From assembly GCF_905163445.1 (NCBI RefSeq), contig NC_053184.1, positions 12,772,001 through 12,836,000 on the forward strand: DNA of 64,000 nt, read 5' to 3'. Source of the DNA: Pararge aegeria (lineage: Eukaryota > Arthropoda > Insecta > Lepidoptera > Nymphalidae). This document shows positions 1 through 15,000 of the stretch, piece by piece; the first letter of the stretch is position 1; each line of letters opens with the position of its first letter. The position numbers and the translations under genes were made by a program. The notes under the pieces were generated by a model. The model was not told the DNA's origin. It ran no database searches and saw nothing but the letters and a program-made list of their open reading frames with translations.

Positions 1-37
1 CCACTTTAATGCAACTCAAGTAGATTACTCTAAAGAG
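1..37 (+). CDS. Otop: Otop exon 1 in window (partial)
   Basis: Codons run from position 2 to 37 (HFNATQVDYSKE) and stop at a strong donor, GAG|GTAAGT, in phase 0. The exon continues upstream of the window. The support is that this frame joins cleanly to the exon at 5200. Confidence 0.7.
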
Positions 38-3000
38 GTAAGTACACCCATCTATGTTTCTATTAAAAGTTACACTTAATAATTGCATTCAGCGCTCTTT
101 TTTGTTCGTATTTTCGCTAAAGCAAATGTACCGTCAGATCTGGACGCACATTTGTATCAGTTTAGAACATCTTTTTTTTATTCGATATGACACTATCACC
201 TTACAACAATCTTACCTGAAAATTTAAGAACCTGGAAGTTATTCAGTTTTAACGCGGATTCGTGTTGAAAGTCTAAATCACTCCGAGAAAACGCTATTTG
301 TGTGTAATTTTGATTGCATATACCTATTATACTCGTAAGAACGATGCAAGTTTTTTTATGTTCCTACTTAGTTTAAAAGTTTTAGAAAACGAGTCTTTAG
401 TCACGAGTTACTCATTAATTACTTAAATTCTATCAATTATAATTATATATACTATAAACTATAATTTTGTATACAATGGTACCCAATAGTTATTGCAAAT
501 CATCATTGTCATAATCACCGGGTCTTCTCCTCCGAAGTCCTAGTATTCCAGCTTTATTTTAAAATTATCTCTGCACAGAGTTATCAATATTTATATGATA
601 CTAGCGTACCCAGCCCGCTTCGCCGGGCTAGATTTTGCTTTATTTTATTTAAACAATAAACTTAAATCATTACATTTTTTATTTAAGTCTCATAATATAT
701 TAAATCATTTATTTCTCTCCGTATTCATTCTCTTCTATTCTCTTCTCGAGCGGGTGAAGATCATTATCTACACCCATGTATACCCAACAATAGAATATCA
801 TCATAGTAAATAAAAGCTGTATTTGACAGTTCAAATATAGGAGTGCTCCGGTCGTCACCAAACTTTATAGGATTACTCGCCAGGTCAATCCCAAGATTCC
901 TTGAAAGTTTCATTGAAATCGGTCCAGCCGTTTCAGAGCCTATACGGAACACACCCACACACTTTCTCTTTTATATATATAGATAGATAGTTACCGGCTT
1001 AATCTAGATACTACTTTCTTTTATTGACGTGGTTGCGCAATTACTTCAGCGTCCTGAGCGCAATGGTTCCGGGTTCGATATCTAACAAAGGCAATTTGGG
1101 CAGGTATTTTGTAATTATGAATTTTCTTGGATCTAGGAGGAGGCTACAAACGACTAGACGATTTCAAATTTTGGTTCCTATATACAATGTGTAACCGAAT
1201 TACCATGTAAAAATATCAAATCAAAAGTAGCATATTTATTTTTCCATTTAAACTAATTAAGAACATTCTAAGTGTTTACTTATGACAGCGCTATTGAAGA
1301 TAAAAGACCGACACGCGCATAGTATCTACGCTATGCGACACGTATCAAATAAAGTGACAGAATTAATTTGATTGTAATTTTGCATGTGATGTTTCGGCTG
1401 TATCTGATTTCTTTCAGTGAAAACTACGGCAGTGGTTTACTCAAAAACTACAAGCGTTTCGGTTTCACATATAAATCTCAGAGTAAATAATGTATCTCTA
1501 AAGCCGGTGGAGTTATATTTTGTTTTTCATTTACACGTTCTATATATCCGCCTTACGCTAACAGGTTAAAGTGCATTATCACCTACCTAGTGGAATACCG
1601 AAAAATCACGACTGTAACAAATATGAAAAAAAAACCTAAAAATTTTACCTCCTTCTTATACAGACGTGTAAAACACTACCTAAGCAATATTTAAGTATCC
1701 TGACAAAAATATTTGCAGCTTGTTTTTGTGCCCTGCTTTCAAAGTAAATTTATTTTAAGCTCCGTCGGTAGTTTAAACACTGAATTCATATACATGGAGG
1801 CAATGGGCTGTAATGATTTTTCCACGAGGATCGTATGGACATGCCATAGTGGATACGATTTTCTGTAGAGTGAAACTCGGATTCCAAAATTACTTAACTA
1901 CGCTAACAAATACAATAATGTGGTAAGTTCTTCAAAACAGCGTTTTCATTGTATTGATACTAACATATTTTTGTTATAAACATAATCTAAATAAATAAAA
2001 TTTAAACTCCGTATGTTAGTTATAGACCTATGGATTATTTGATATTTTTATATTTCGGTATAAAAGAGTGTACCGATAATATCTACTTTTCATCCATAAG
2101 TTCTCGCGAGAATAATTGTTATATTATGTTTACATCATAATTGCAAAACTAATGTGATTCGAACACGTATCATTCCTTAATAGGCTTTTAATAATGAAAG
2201 TAGAAACGGTAAAAAAGTTGCCAATAAGTTTGTTTTTAAGCTTTTTACCAGATAAGTTAATTAATCCTAAGATTTGGTTTAAAAATTAGAGATGGTTAGG
2301 CCTGGAATGATGGTTAGGCATAATCGATTTTTTTATTTCAATCAATAGTTTGTGAAAAATGCACTCCTAAAGTCTTTGTACAAAGAATATCTCTATTGTT
2401 TCTCACAATATGGTGGAAAATTACACGAAAATTATTATCAATTATGACGGTGGATTATTTTTGTCATGAGGAAACAAATATACCGAACAATGAAAAGCGT
2501 GGGCCAAAGTTTGATTACGCGTGTCCACTTAACATCTTTTATTAAAATAATATTGAACCACCTCAAACCGTATATTGTATGAAGTAAAAATAAAAGGCAA
2601 TAGATTGTCCGTAAAAGGCCAGGTTCAGTTCCATCGCATCAAGCGAGCGCGGGCCGTGTTTGTGAGGCGGGGACTCTCGCGCAGCGAACTGTAAACCTTT
2701 TGAGTCCAGCCGTCCGCGAGCCACCCTCCAAACACCCTCTACCACCCCCACCCAGCTGTAAATACCGACTGCGGACACACCGTGCCGCCCCAACGCCTCG
2801 CCTAATGAAAATTCAATCTCTTTACTTTTTTTTTACACAGCTAACCGGCTTCGTCATAAATGGTCAATAGAAATATTCATTAACAGCTCCAGCGGGTGGA
2901 TTCACCTATCAAAATGTAATTGAGTATCACGATAAGCGGTGGTTAATCGTTTCTTTTTAATCGTTCATTAATTTTATTATGTCTTATTTCACGTGATTTA

Positions 3001-6000
3001 CGACTGGATTGCTGAAACGAGTATATACGTAGTAAAGCTGACTTCGTTTACACATTGTTCTGGGTTTAATCAGATTGAGTGTTTCTAACCATTATAATTA
3101 TTTGATGCAGCGATTCCACTGTAGAGCTTATATCTGCTACTGATACACGTACTGTTCATGTCTATTTTTAGCTTTAGTTATATGGGTAAAATAAAGTTAC
3201 GATTAGCGAAAAGGTAGGTTCTTATCTACTTTAAAGGTGGATGTAAATAACGTAATTGAAAACTGTATTTTATTATCATAATAAAAGATAATTTCGTCGA
3301 ACTCTGATAGAGGTTTGAAATCAGATTTAAACAAGAAGTCAATAACTAAGCCAGAAAAATTATGAAGAATTTGTTTTTTCTGTCTGATCTGCGGTAATTA
3401 TCGGATTTATACCACAAATCTATACTACCAGTAACAATAATTTTGCAATAAAGTACATTTTATAGAACAGAAAAAAAAGTATCCAAGCAAGATGCGTGTT
3501 TTTGCAAATTTTAGGTTTTCTCGATGTCGATGGCCTAATTACTAAGTCATAAGAATGGCGAGAAAGAAAATTAGGAAACCCTGGAATATTTTAAGGTACT
3601 TAAAAGTATTTATTGCAAATTCAATTTAGTGTAACTAATTTGAAAAATCCAGTGAAATGTTCACCGTTAAGCTGAAAATGCCTAATTTAATAAAAAACCA
3701 CCCTTCGGATTAACACTGTAGGTTATACATATATAAACCCGAAAACACTCTCCTTTTATGCACCCGGAAAAAAAACCCAACTTGAATAACTTTGCTTACA
3801 TAAAACAATGCTACTTTGCAGCGTTTTACTAATGTACGGCAATTTTTTTGTTGAATATAGCCGAAAAATTTGTTTCGAGAACGTGGATCCACGTAATGGG
3901 ATTATAGCGAAATACTGGGTGGTGTCGATCGAGAGAAACAAGCGACTAATGAAGTTATTAATCCGGTTTTGCCCGGCTCTCGGTGTTCGATGTTCACGCA
4001 ATTTTTTTAGCACAGCTTTACGGTAGGAATCTGAACAGGACGCTTATTTGCTTCGCGAATTCAAATCGTATAACACACAAATCCCTACCGCAATGGCGCC
4101 GATTCTTTTGTACACAAATCTAAGTCTCTAAGCTTAACGAAATTGACAGCTCATAAAGTACTATCCGTTTGGAAAAGGTTAGCACTATTTTTTCACGCTT
4201 TATATCAGCTTCACCTATATGTATGTTCGTAACCGACTCATTTGGACTTGATTTTGACCCTCTTCAAACAGTCTGATTTCGTTCAAACTTGGAGATATAT
4301 TGAGAACCGATGACAATACACTAATTGGATAAGATTATTCCATTTTTCAATCTGCAAAATAAGATTTTAGTTAATTAATATAATTTTCAACAGCACTCGA
4401 TAAGGTAGGAAAGATGTTAATTTTCATTTCCTACCATTATCTTTAGCCAATTAATCTAATATGAACAAGTTTGATGGTGAATGGTTAACTTTGCTATAAT
4501 AAAAATAGTAGTTTAAGACAAAACTAAAAATTACGCTTTCATAAATAACTAAACTAAAAGGTAGAAATTAGTTTGGCTTTTTATACCAAGCGTGTTTTTT
4601 AGTTTTTTCAACTAGTAATTTTTAGACATTTCAATTTAGTTTAGTTTATTGTATATAACACAATTATTGGCAAAAATATATAACGACAAAGATGATTGTT
4701 CTTGCGAAAAGAAGTCGCAAAATTCACGTAACTAATGCATGATATAAATTAGTGTTTATGATTTAGTAGTAACGAGATTGTTGTAATGAAGTGCCTGCAA
4801 GTATTGTGAATAGTAATACCTATCATTGATATAGGCTAACATTTTAAGAGTTATATATATATAGCATCAACACATTACACATATTTTATTTTTATTTATC
4901 ATTATTTCATGATCAATTATAATTAAATGTTTTCTATAGCTTTTATTCGATAGGACAATGTACCTACGCTTTTAAAAATACATCTATGTGTAATGCAATG
5001 TTCCTAGCAAATATAATTATTCTGAGAGTGGAAAAAGAATCAATCTTGAACATGTCTATTACATGCAAAATACTTTCTGAGCGAGCGAGCCTAAAATTAA
5101 CGTCACAAATTAGTAAGAGTTCAATGCTTGATTAGAAAGAATGACGTGTCAATTGATTGAATATGTTACCTACTCTTTGTAATAATGTTTTTTTTGTAGG
5201 ACTCTACGGAGAGACTGCCGAAGTTCATCTTAAGTAATAGTAGGGAGGAATACTATCCTCCTACTCCATTAGGTAAGTAACACTTCCAGAACCATTATAT
5301 TGCATAATTATAATATACAAGATTTATGCCAGAAGAGTAAATTTAATTCGCAAAGTCGTAGTTGCAAAGATGCCAATTTGAGTCATCATAATCAAATATC
5401 GATTTAAATAATTCAAATGAACAAAATGTATTTTGTAATATTTACACATATTTATAAATTTTGTTATTAATCGAAGGCCGAAGCTAATTTCCTTCTAAGC
5501 TACCAGCGTATTGTATGGTGGGAGGCTTCGGCAGTGGCTACTTACCACTCTACAAACAAGGACTTCCGGTTATTCCCATAAAATGCAGAAACCTATTAGT
5601 GGTATGGGTTTAATATACCTGCTATACTATCTCTAACTAGACTCTATTATCTCTAAAAACCAGATGAAATTGCTGTCAAGGGCTAACTTGTAGTGGAATA
5701 AAAACTCCGTTATCATTTGCAGCCTATCAACGTCACCTACAAGCCGTGTCTCTCATAGGAAAACGGTTGTAGAGCATAAAACCACCATTCTACTCCTATG
5801 CGGGTGGAAATTCCAATTCAATCTAGTGTTCCGGTATAGGTTCATATGAAACCGTATGTAAGCGTTAGGCGTAGGCATAGAATGTTTTAATATACAATGA
5901 GGTGAGATAGGGATTAACTTGTCATGTATTAAAAAAATATCTTGAAGACCGAGGGGTCTTCGCTGACCCTTAAGCTGTCTGAAATAAACATTTTAAAAGC

Positions 6001-9000
6001 ACATTGTACAATACAATTAATTATGTAATAATATTTTTTTCCTCATCGTTAAAGCTTACGAAAATACACCAAGTCCACTTTCGTACAATGGAAATGGAAA
6101 TATGTATGGAAACTTCAGAAATGGAGACATCAAATCTCTGAGTAAGTACATCTTCCTTTTGTTTCAAGTTATAGAACAATAACGTACAAAACATCTCAAG
6201 TTTTAAATTTTTTTTTTTGCCAATTTTCTGTTGTAGGTAGGTGTTATATATTTTTTTTATATAATTATTATTTTAGTGTACACTATACTTGATTGAAAAA
6301 GTGTCTCATTGTAATATGGACCTTTGAAAAGTAGATCGAAACTGCAATATTTCCTACTAGATGGCGCTACACTCCATATTAGACTGATAAATAGGGCATA
6401 ACATATTAATTTCTTAATAAATTAATAGTTTTAAACTATTAATTTATTAAGAAAGTATAAAACACGCTTGCTATAAAGAATTAACCTAATTTCTTCCTTT
6501 TTGCTTAGTTTATTTATAAGAGCGTGTTTTGTTAGTTTTTCTTAAAGTACTATTTTTATGAGAGCAAAATTAATCGGTAACCATCAAATTTATTAATATT
6601 AGAGAAATCGGCTAAAGATTATGGTTGGAAAATAAAATTAACATCGCACCTTCCTTATTGACTATAGATGAAATTTATATAAATTAACCAAAATCAATGC
6701 AATAGAAATGTCAGTGGGTGAAAGCATTCTTTCAGAAAATCTGATAAATTTCAAGTTTTTTTGTGCTTGCTTCAATCGCGCGCTTTCCGCTCTAATTTAT
6801 TTTTACGACTCAAGACACACACCTCTGGAAAAATTTATGCCGATTCCAATAACAGCTGCTGCATCAATTGACTGTGATTTTGGTCGTGTAGAACGAGAGG
6901 TCCCTAAAACCCAAGTTTTTTTCTAGATAGTTATCGCATGAATACGCCAATTGAGATGCGTGGCGGAACAACCCCGCGCAAGAGGTCAGTGGCAACAATG
7001 GATGCTCAATCCATTCGGTCCGTAGAGACTCAAGCGCCGCCATCTACGAGTCCGGAGGAAAATGCTCGCCTTACGGTGTGAGTACTATCACATCTCGTAA
7101 ATAATAAATACTCATGCTGTTCCATGCTGCAACAAGCGTACCCATTTTTAGCACCTACTCGTGGTACAAGTGTTGACAAGGAAGAAATCGTAACAATGAA
7201 TAAACGATTTATTTTAATTTGATAATCCATTGATCTAGTGTCTTTTTTTTATCTCTGATTGATCGGTCTCAATTTGTTATTCGACTATTAGATACGCCTA
7301 AATGGATAGAAAAGTTAATTTGAAATTTTTTTTTTATTAATTCAATTTTTTTTCAAATTTTCTTTATTCATGTAGGCCTATCACAGGCACTTATGAAGCG
7401 TTCATACATAATTGTTTACAATTTAATACACCAGAACATAAAAAAACATCTTGTTTGAGAGATCGCCGAACGATACCCCGCCTGGATAGTTAAATTCTGG
7501 GTAAAGCTTAGAACCTTGACAGACAAATAGACAGACGATCTAAATCTACCAAAATAAGCTTATCTTAATTATTTAGTCTGATACTCAACATCGCGCTGAT
7601 ACGTGGCGTTGTTTCGGAAGTCATAAATTTTATATAAATAGAAATTATATATATACTTTCAATAGATCTACTAATAATATCTAATTTAGATTTAATGTTT
7701 CAGGAAATACCTCACTCTGATGTTAAGTTGTATGTACGCAGTACTATTGGTGACACTTGGTTTCATAGTCTACCTCACGGATCCATTTCTCCGAGATTTA
7801 TCAACTTCTCCGGTAAATAAATTAACTATAAATTTAAAATTTACTTTTAACATAGTGTACCTACATTATTATACTAGTCAAGCTCTTTCAATTCATACAC
7901 ATATGGAGAAAATTTTGAAAATTTACTTAAATAAAATATTTAAATAATCTAATCCAAAAAAATATTTAATCCGTTATTTTGTGGCGGCGGCCATCTTGCA
8001 CGGATTTTCATCAAGAATAGTTAAGAACAATCCCGACTAATTAATTCACTATTAAAAAAATACAAAATCAAAATGAGTTCAAGCGTTCGGGAAATACGAA
8101 GCTCCAGACACACAAACACGGCAAAATTGTAGCACCCCATCGTCATCATTTGCGACGGGGGTGAATAAAATCGTAACTTACTTATCTCCTATTTGACATT
8201 AAGGTACTATCTACAGAAGATTAAAGCATTAAACCCTTTAATATGTTTCAGATTTTCTCGCTGGTTCTCCTGGGAATCGGATTTCTCTATCATGTCTACT
8301 TAGTGGCAGACATAACTAGATACAAAAAGTTAGCGGTGAAAAACCAAAAAATTAAAGGACTTCATAATAAACACCTCCAAGATTTTTTTAGAAAACAAGA
8401 GGTAAAAGTTTCCGAAACATTTTTTTAAATCGAATTCTTGATTTTGTAACGTAGATTAGTAGTATACAGTCGTATTCTTAAGTAATCAAAAAATAAAAAA
8501 ATACTAAATATAAAATAAAATAAGACGACTTCAATTCAGATAGTCACGCGTGTGATAAGTGATTATCACAGTCGTGACTGTCGATATTAATTAGAGGGTT
8601 ACGCTCCTGACCTGATAAACAAATGTCAGGAAAAAAACTGTACCCCAGATTACATACTCGTATATGGCATCACTTTTTTAACTTGGCATTTACCTTTTTT
8701 TGTAATGATGTTAATATCCATTTTTCGTTATATCAAACTAATAATAATTGTTATTAGCACTGAACCTATTTATTAAATTATCTTCAAAAGATACTCTAAC
8801 TTTTGGGTACAATTGGAAGTACCAGATTTTAATAACAATTTTTTTACAGGAAGAATATGGCTACAGTCCCGGTGAACGTACTCCTGACAGTGCGGCTTCA
8901 CAGGCATTTCCCTCAGCGGCACTGCTTCCCATGAATCATGACTATTGCTTCAGCCATGGACGGCATTCGGGCAGTTTTTATTTGAAGCTAGGCGCTGCTG

Positions 9001-12000
9001 GTAAAATATTTTTATTATTAAGATAAAGCGACTTCCACAAGCTTCATATAGTTGTTTGGCATAGTAATTTTATGCAGAATATAACTGCTCGTTGACGTAG
9101 TGGTGGTTAAGCGCCGGATTTCTTGTCAGTCGTGTCGTTCCGCCCCATCGGACCATGAGACTGAGAAAATATAGAGTGCACCAGTGTTTGCACAAACACT
9201 TGTATCTCCCACGTAGTTAGAAAATCTCTCTGGATAATGATAATTGTGGCTGAAATCGGTTAGGGAAACATGTTAGGTTAAACCCATTAGAGGTGTGAAA
9301 AGGATACTAAAAGGCCCCATTTTGAGCTTTTCGAGATAAAGTTCAATGAGAATAGGGTATCTAATATCACATGGTAAATTTTACTGAAATTAAGATAAGT
9401 TGCCTATGTATCAGTATAAAAAGGGCGTTTTATTACTGCTAATCTGAGTTTGGATTTTCTCAGATAAGTATTTGATTCTTTGGCTCATCGATAAAGCATT
9501 TTTGGATAGTTATTTAACCTGGTGCCCTTCAATTGATCGACTTTAAAATCTCTAACAGATCAAGAAATGCGGTTATCTACTTAAAAAAATACAATTAATG
9601 CTATAATCCCCAACGACAAGACAAAGCTGGTCGGTATAATTTAAAATGTATTCGTTGTTTACCCGCAACCATGCTGCCAATTCTACGCAAATGAAGCTTT
9701 AATTATTAAATAACAATATATATGTTGGGTGTTTATTTGCACGAAGCTTAAAATTATTTGATACCAAAAGAATAATAACAAATAAACGTTTAGCTAAAAC
9801 TATTTATAGCTACTGTTATCACTGTGACTAATAACATAATCAGTGAATGAATACGACGTCGCAATAAAACCGTGTTTGTTTTCCAGGTTTTGCACTAGGT
9901 CACTTAATCCACTCGGTCCTGCAGATAACCGTCCAAGTTGGCTATCTAGTAGACGATGATATTAACAATGATGAGTGCATAGATTATCCACAGTTTGCGT
10001 TGGATATCGCTAGTCCGCTGTATTGTTTTATACAGCTTTACTTCATCTTCAAATATTCCAATGTCCACATATTAAAAGCACAGGTTTGTATTTTAAAACA
10101 CAGTTCATATCAATACGATTTACGATCTAAAATTTACAAAACGTCATGATTTCTAATCTAATTATAAATGTCGTCATTATTTTACGACACAGTTTAGACT
10201 ATTTTTACGTTATAATATAATTAAGTCTACGACCCTATGTAAATTTGTAACTTGGTACGTTAAGGTTTATAAACCAAGGTAAAAAAGTTATACTTATTTT
10301 CCAACAGGGTTTAGCCCATTTTGGGTTCATGCACATGATCGGCAGTAGTTTGTGCTTCTGGGTTTACAACATTGTTCGGGAGACGGTCCTTGCTTTGACT
10401 ATATATGCTGGTATTTTATATGGAAACAGGACGGTACAAGAAGAGCCTATGGAACGAGCATATTTTGGTAACGCACTTTTTATTTTTTGTCGACCGAACC
10501 GATTAGATTTTTGTTGACCTCCTTGGAGCATTTGCCACTTGCGACCACTGGCCTTCAGTTCTAGGCCCTGGGTTTGATTGCCCGCACAGGCAACTAACGA
10601 CCTTTGGACGACCTCCCTGCCGCTGCAGTGAGCGATGTGGTCTTATTATAACTTGGAATTGATGTATTCCGACAATGTAATTGCCTTACCCCTAAAAGGT
10701 TAACCTTTTTTTCGGTACCATCATAGACTGCATTATCACATACCAACAGGCCAACTTGTAATGCAATTTAAAACTCATTTTAACTTTAATAATTTTAGAT
10801 CAACAGCCTACTCTTGATATAAGCATTCTCCATAACGAGAACTGTACAGGTTCAAAGGCTATAACTGCGATTATTGAAAACTTTTCCCCCTACCTGTACC
10901 CGTTCGGTGTGGAATACAATATCCTTATTGGTACGTCTTTTATCACCTTTTAAATTATACTTAAGAGTATGTAACTATTTTAAGAATTACAACATAAAGA
11001 TTATAGTATTAAGATATAAATATATTTTAATAAAATAACTTTAGCCGGATTTATTACGTTAATACGAATTTTATACGAATACCTTTCCCTATTTGTTAAA
11101 CCAACACGACGTAAGCAAACAATTTACGTTATGGAAACTATGTATGGTTTATACACTAGTCCTGAAAATTAGACTAGATTGGTATTACTCTTGACACAGA
11201 AATCAAACAACCTGAAAGAAAGAAACGTGTTAAAACTTAGTTCTTTGTCTGTTTTTGTTCTTAGCGTTCAAACGACTGGGCTATTTCATTTCATTTTTAC
11301 TATTTGAGTTGTGAGCCGCGATTGATTTCAGTCATTTTATTTCATTCATATCTACTCTTTACTTTCACACCACTAAAAGTTAAAGAAATATAAGATAACT
11401 ATTAAAAAATAGATTTTTGTTTTTATTTTCACTAAATAGTAAGTAATAAAAAGACTGTTTCATTATCAGACAAGTTAGAGAAAATTGACAGAAACTTTAT
11501 TGCTTTGGTGTTTTGATCAATGTGTTTAAAAGCCATCAGAGAGCGCTGTTTACGTGTTTCGTGGATATTAAGTACAACTTCATTCATTTGATAAATACAT
11601 TGCAGTTGCCGTTTACTATATAATTTGGAGTCATATTGGAATATGCGATAACGATGATTCTGACAGCAGTTCCGGTTCGGGCGATAACCAAACTATTTGC
11701 AAGTAAGTTTCAAATAATAATAAAGGTGAAAGGCCGCGTCTTGAATTTCTTCTTCATCATCGTTATTATCAATCATACTTAACCACTACAATTAACATGT
11801 CTGCTCCCAGAAGGAGCAGGGTTTTGGTCGAAGTCCATCACACTGTGCAAATGCTAATTGGTAGACATCATTCGCCTTTAAGAACATTATGAGAACTTTC
11901 AGGCATGCCGGTTTCCTCACGTTCTTTTTCTTGCCCGTTCAATCTAATGATATCAGGCAATCTAATGATGCCTAGAGAGCATTTAATTGCAAAAAAGCAA

Positions 12001-15000
12001 GGTAGCTTTTTACATCGAGCTGCCTGGCAAGATGAAGTTTTAAACCTAATTATGGTTAATTAATAACCTAATATATAATAATGTAACAATAATAATTAAA
12101 TGTAGTATAACAATCATCATCGTCATGCGTCAAGTAGTCTTATACTTGCAAATTCAAAATTTTTGTATGCACCTACAGAATACCTACAGCAAGCGAAGAG
12201 AACGATTACACAAGTAACATTGTGATCCATGCGGACTGTCACGCTTCTAATAAGGGCCTGTTCCTCGGACTTATTCTTACTGTCGCAGTCGCCGGGTTGC
12301 TTATACTTGGATTTGTGTTTAGCAGCGTTGGGAAGTGAGTATATTTTATAACGAGTATCTTTAACCCGCGAAATTATCCGCGTTGGTTGCAGTTTTAATA
12401 AAAATCCCTTAACAGTGCTCTTTTTCCTAGGATAAAACACCTATGTTTATGTCTATGTTTATGTATTGTCCCTCTCCAGAATGCCAGCTAATCTCAATGC
12501 AAATTTGCTCCAAAATTTAGAGCCAGGTTTAGCTGTGAAGCTGTGCATAAATAACAAAAGCTTCTTTTGAAAACCAACTTTGAGTCAAATTATAGTGCAG
12601 CTGTCGAGGTGATCATAGGTAACAAACATACACACTTTCGCATTCATAACATCAGTAAGCATTTTGATTCGCTAATAGGCAAATACCCTCATTAAATCAT
12701 GAAAATATACTAAATAAATATAAATATACTACGACAATACACACATCGCAATACACGCAATTCATGAATATTTTTATGAATAATATACATCAATACTTAT
12801 ATAAACACCCAGACACTGAAAAACATTCATGTTCATCACACGAATATATTCCAGTAGCGGGAATCGAACCCACGGTTAATTGGACTCAGAAAGCAGGGTT
12901 GCTGACCACTGCGCCAATCGTCCGTCACATACATGAAAGTTCTAGATCTATCGTCACAAATACAGCAATGCCGGTGTAAATTGCGAAGCATCTTTAAGGT
13001 CCATTTAGACATAACAGGATTAGAGCAGGGAAGCGTAAAACCGTACGGGGGCGTGCTGTCAGTTATTTGTGTTCACATATAAGGGGGTTGCGAGTATCTC
13101 ATTGATCTTATGGTTAGCATGATGTACTACAAATCCTGACGTTAAATTAAATCTAGCCAAGAAATATTAGGTAGGTATAACGTTTTACTGTCAAGAAATG
13201 AACACAGCGTAGTTTAAGGAAAATTTTTTTAAAAAGCAAACACTGCTCAAAGCAAGCTCCGGATTTATGTGGTACCTACCGCATACCACTTTTACTCATT
13301 ATGTCTGGATATAACATTGTTTAATAGCACATTATCCATGCAGTAACATAAAAAACTCAAGTGTAGCAAGTACATGTGTGCAAGTCGACACAAAACCAAT
13401 ACAGAAACTAATTAGAAGAGATTCAATTTAAAAAAAACACAGAGCCATCATCGTCATCATATAGACAACAGCCCTAATAAACAGGAAATGATAGTTTCAT
13501 GGTGTAGTTACGAAACGTGTGTATGTTTGTATTTCATATGTGTGCATTTACGAGATTCCAATTTAAGATAGGTGGTCTGTAACTTCTAGATCGCAGACTT
13601 CAATACACAAACTCGAAAACATTGCATGCTAATAGAATGGAAATTATTAATTTTCATTCAATTCCAACATCATTTGATGTGTCAAGAATGTACAAAAATC
13701 GCTACATTTTAGAGCAATTCGTGAACATATGCATATAATATTATTAACAAAATTATAAAGGATGTTTTATTTACAAGACTTTTAATATTTGGACGCTTTT
13801 GTAATAAATTTTAATTGTTGCAGTGAATACCTGGAACTGGGCTATTTTCTTAACTCCTGCACAAAATTAGGGCTACACATAATCATGCTTTTCGCTGTTG
13901 TAATTGCTTACAACCAGACAAGGAAGCTTGACATCAACGAACACCCAGTATCACTCCTTGATGATATTCTTCTGTTCATATGTTTGCCGGCTTTCTTCAT
14001 GGAGACAGTTTTTTCACTGATTGCCACCATCAACATATTGAATATCATCAAATCGATTGACGTCCTTGTCATGGTAAGCATTTTTTGTTAATGCCCTAAA
14101 CGACAATTTACGTATTTTTTTTATACATTACATATAATTTATAATTATAACTAGATGTGCCCTGCGGCTTCGCCCGTGTAATTTTGGGAGGCAGCGTACT
14201 GCTACATAGTCTACACCTACAGTCATATATGAGATTTTTAGATTTTTTCACAAACATTTTTTTATCTTACGTAATTTTAGCTTTTCAATGAAAAGTATAC
14301 CTACTATATTATTTCCAATACTTCCAAGAATATGCAATAAAAGTTTCATGAAGATCAGTTCAGTAGTTTTCGCGTGAAAGCGTAACAAACAAACTTACAC
14401 TCACATTTATAATATTAGTAGGGATTACTTGTGGTTGCTGTCCGAGACATTGAGCGCGTTTTTTTCGCTTTTTTAAAATACCGCTGCACTATCCTGAGTT
14501 TTTGTGACATAAAGTGTCCTATCTCCAAGGTCATCTTTATCTGGAGAGTTTTATATATATATAAACAATATTTCATAAGGTTGAGCAGTTAAGGCGTTAA
14601 AGTGTAACAAACAAACTCATTTTCGTATTTATATTAGTTAGGAAGCTGTGGTAATTCGATGCATTAACTGATAAAGCTGAAGCTACTATTTATCTTCTAA
14701 TAACTAAATTCACCCTCAGGCTATCCAAATCATCGCTCAAACAACTCTGCTCGTCGACGGCCTTCGACGTTGCAGTAACAGCCGCAAGTTACGTCGATCG
14801 AAGCCGGGCAGAGAAGTACTTATGTTTCTGCTCATCGGCAACGTCGCGATGTGGCTTTTGTACACATTCTCCTACAAAGCGCCAGACAGCCTTGACGAAA
14901 GATACGAATTCTATGGCAAAGTATTATGGAGTATTCTTGGTCACATTTGCTTGCCGCTGATCATGTTCTACAGATTCCACTCCAGCGTGTGCTTTGCTGA

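Larger units (their letters stand above)
38..5199 (+). other. Otop intron 1 in window (5.2 kb)
   Basis: Bounded by GTAAGT and TTTGTAG. Holds a dispersed repeat fragment (598-990), a possible decayed tRNA-like SINE head near 1025-1135, a GC-rich block (2640-2800) and a MITE-like repeat (4362-4605). The rest is AT-rich with no coding signal that I can support. Confidence 0.7.

Noticed and set aside
3756..4026. Overlapping frames of 85 and 72 codons on opposite strands in Otop intron 1
   Set aside because: No splice signals that fit the gene, no motif, and both strands are open, which suggests chance.
12764..12979. Open frame of 71 codons
   Set aside because: It is the antisense translation of a family B SINE (B box and head can be seen), not a gene.
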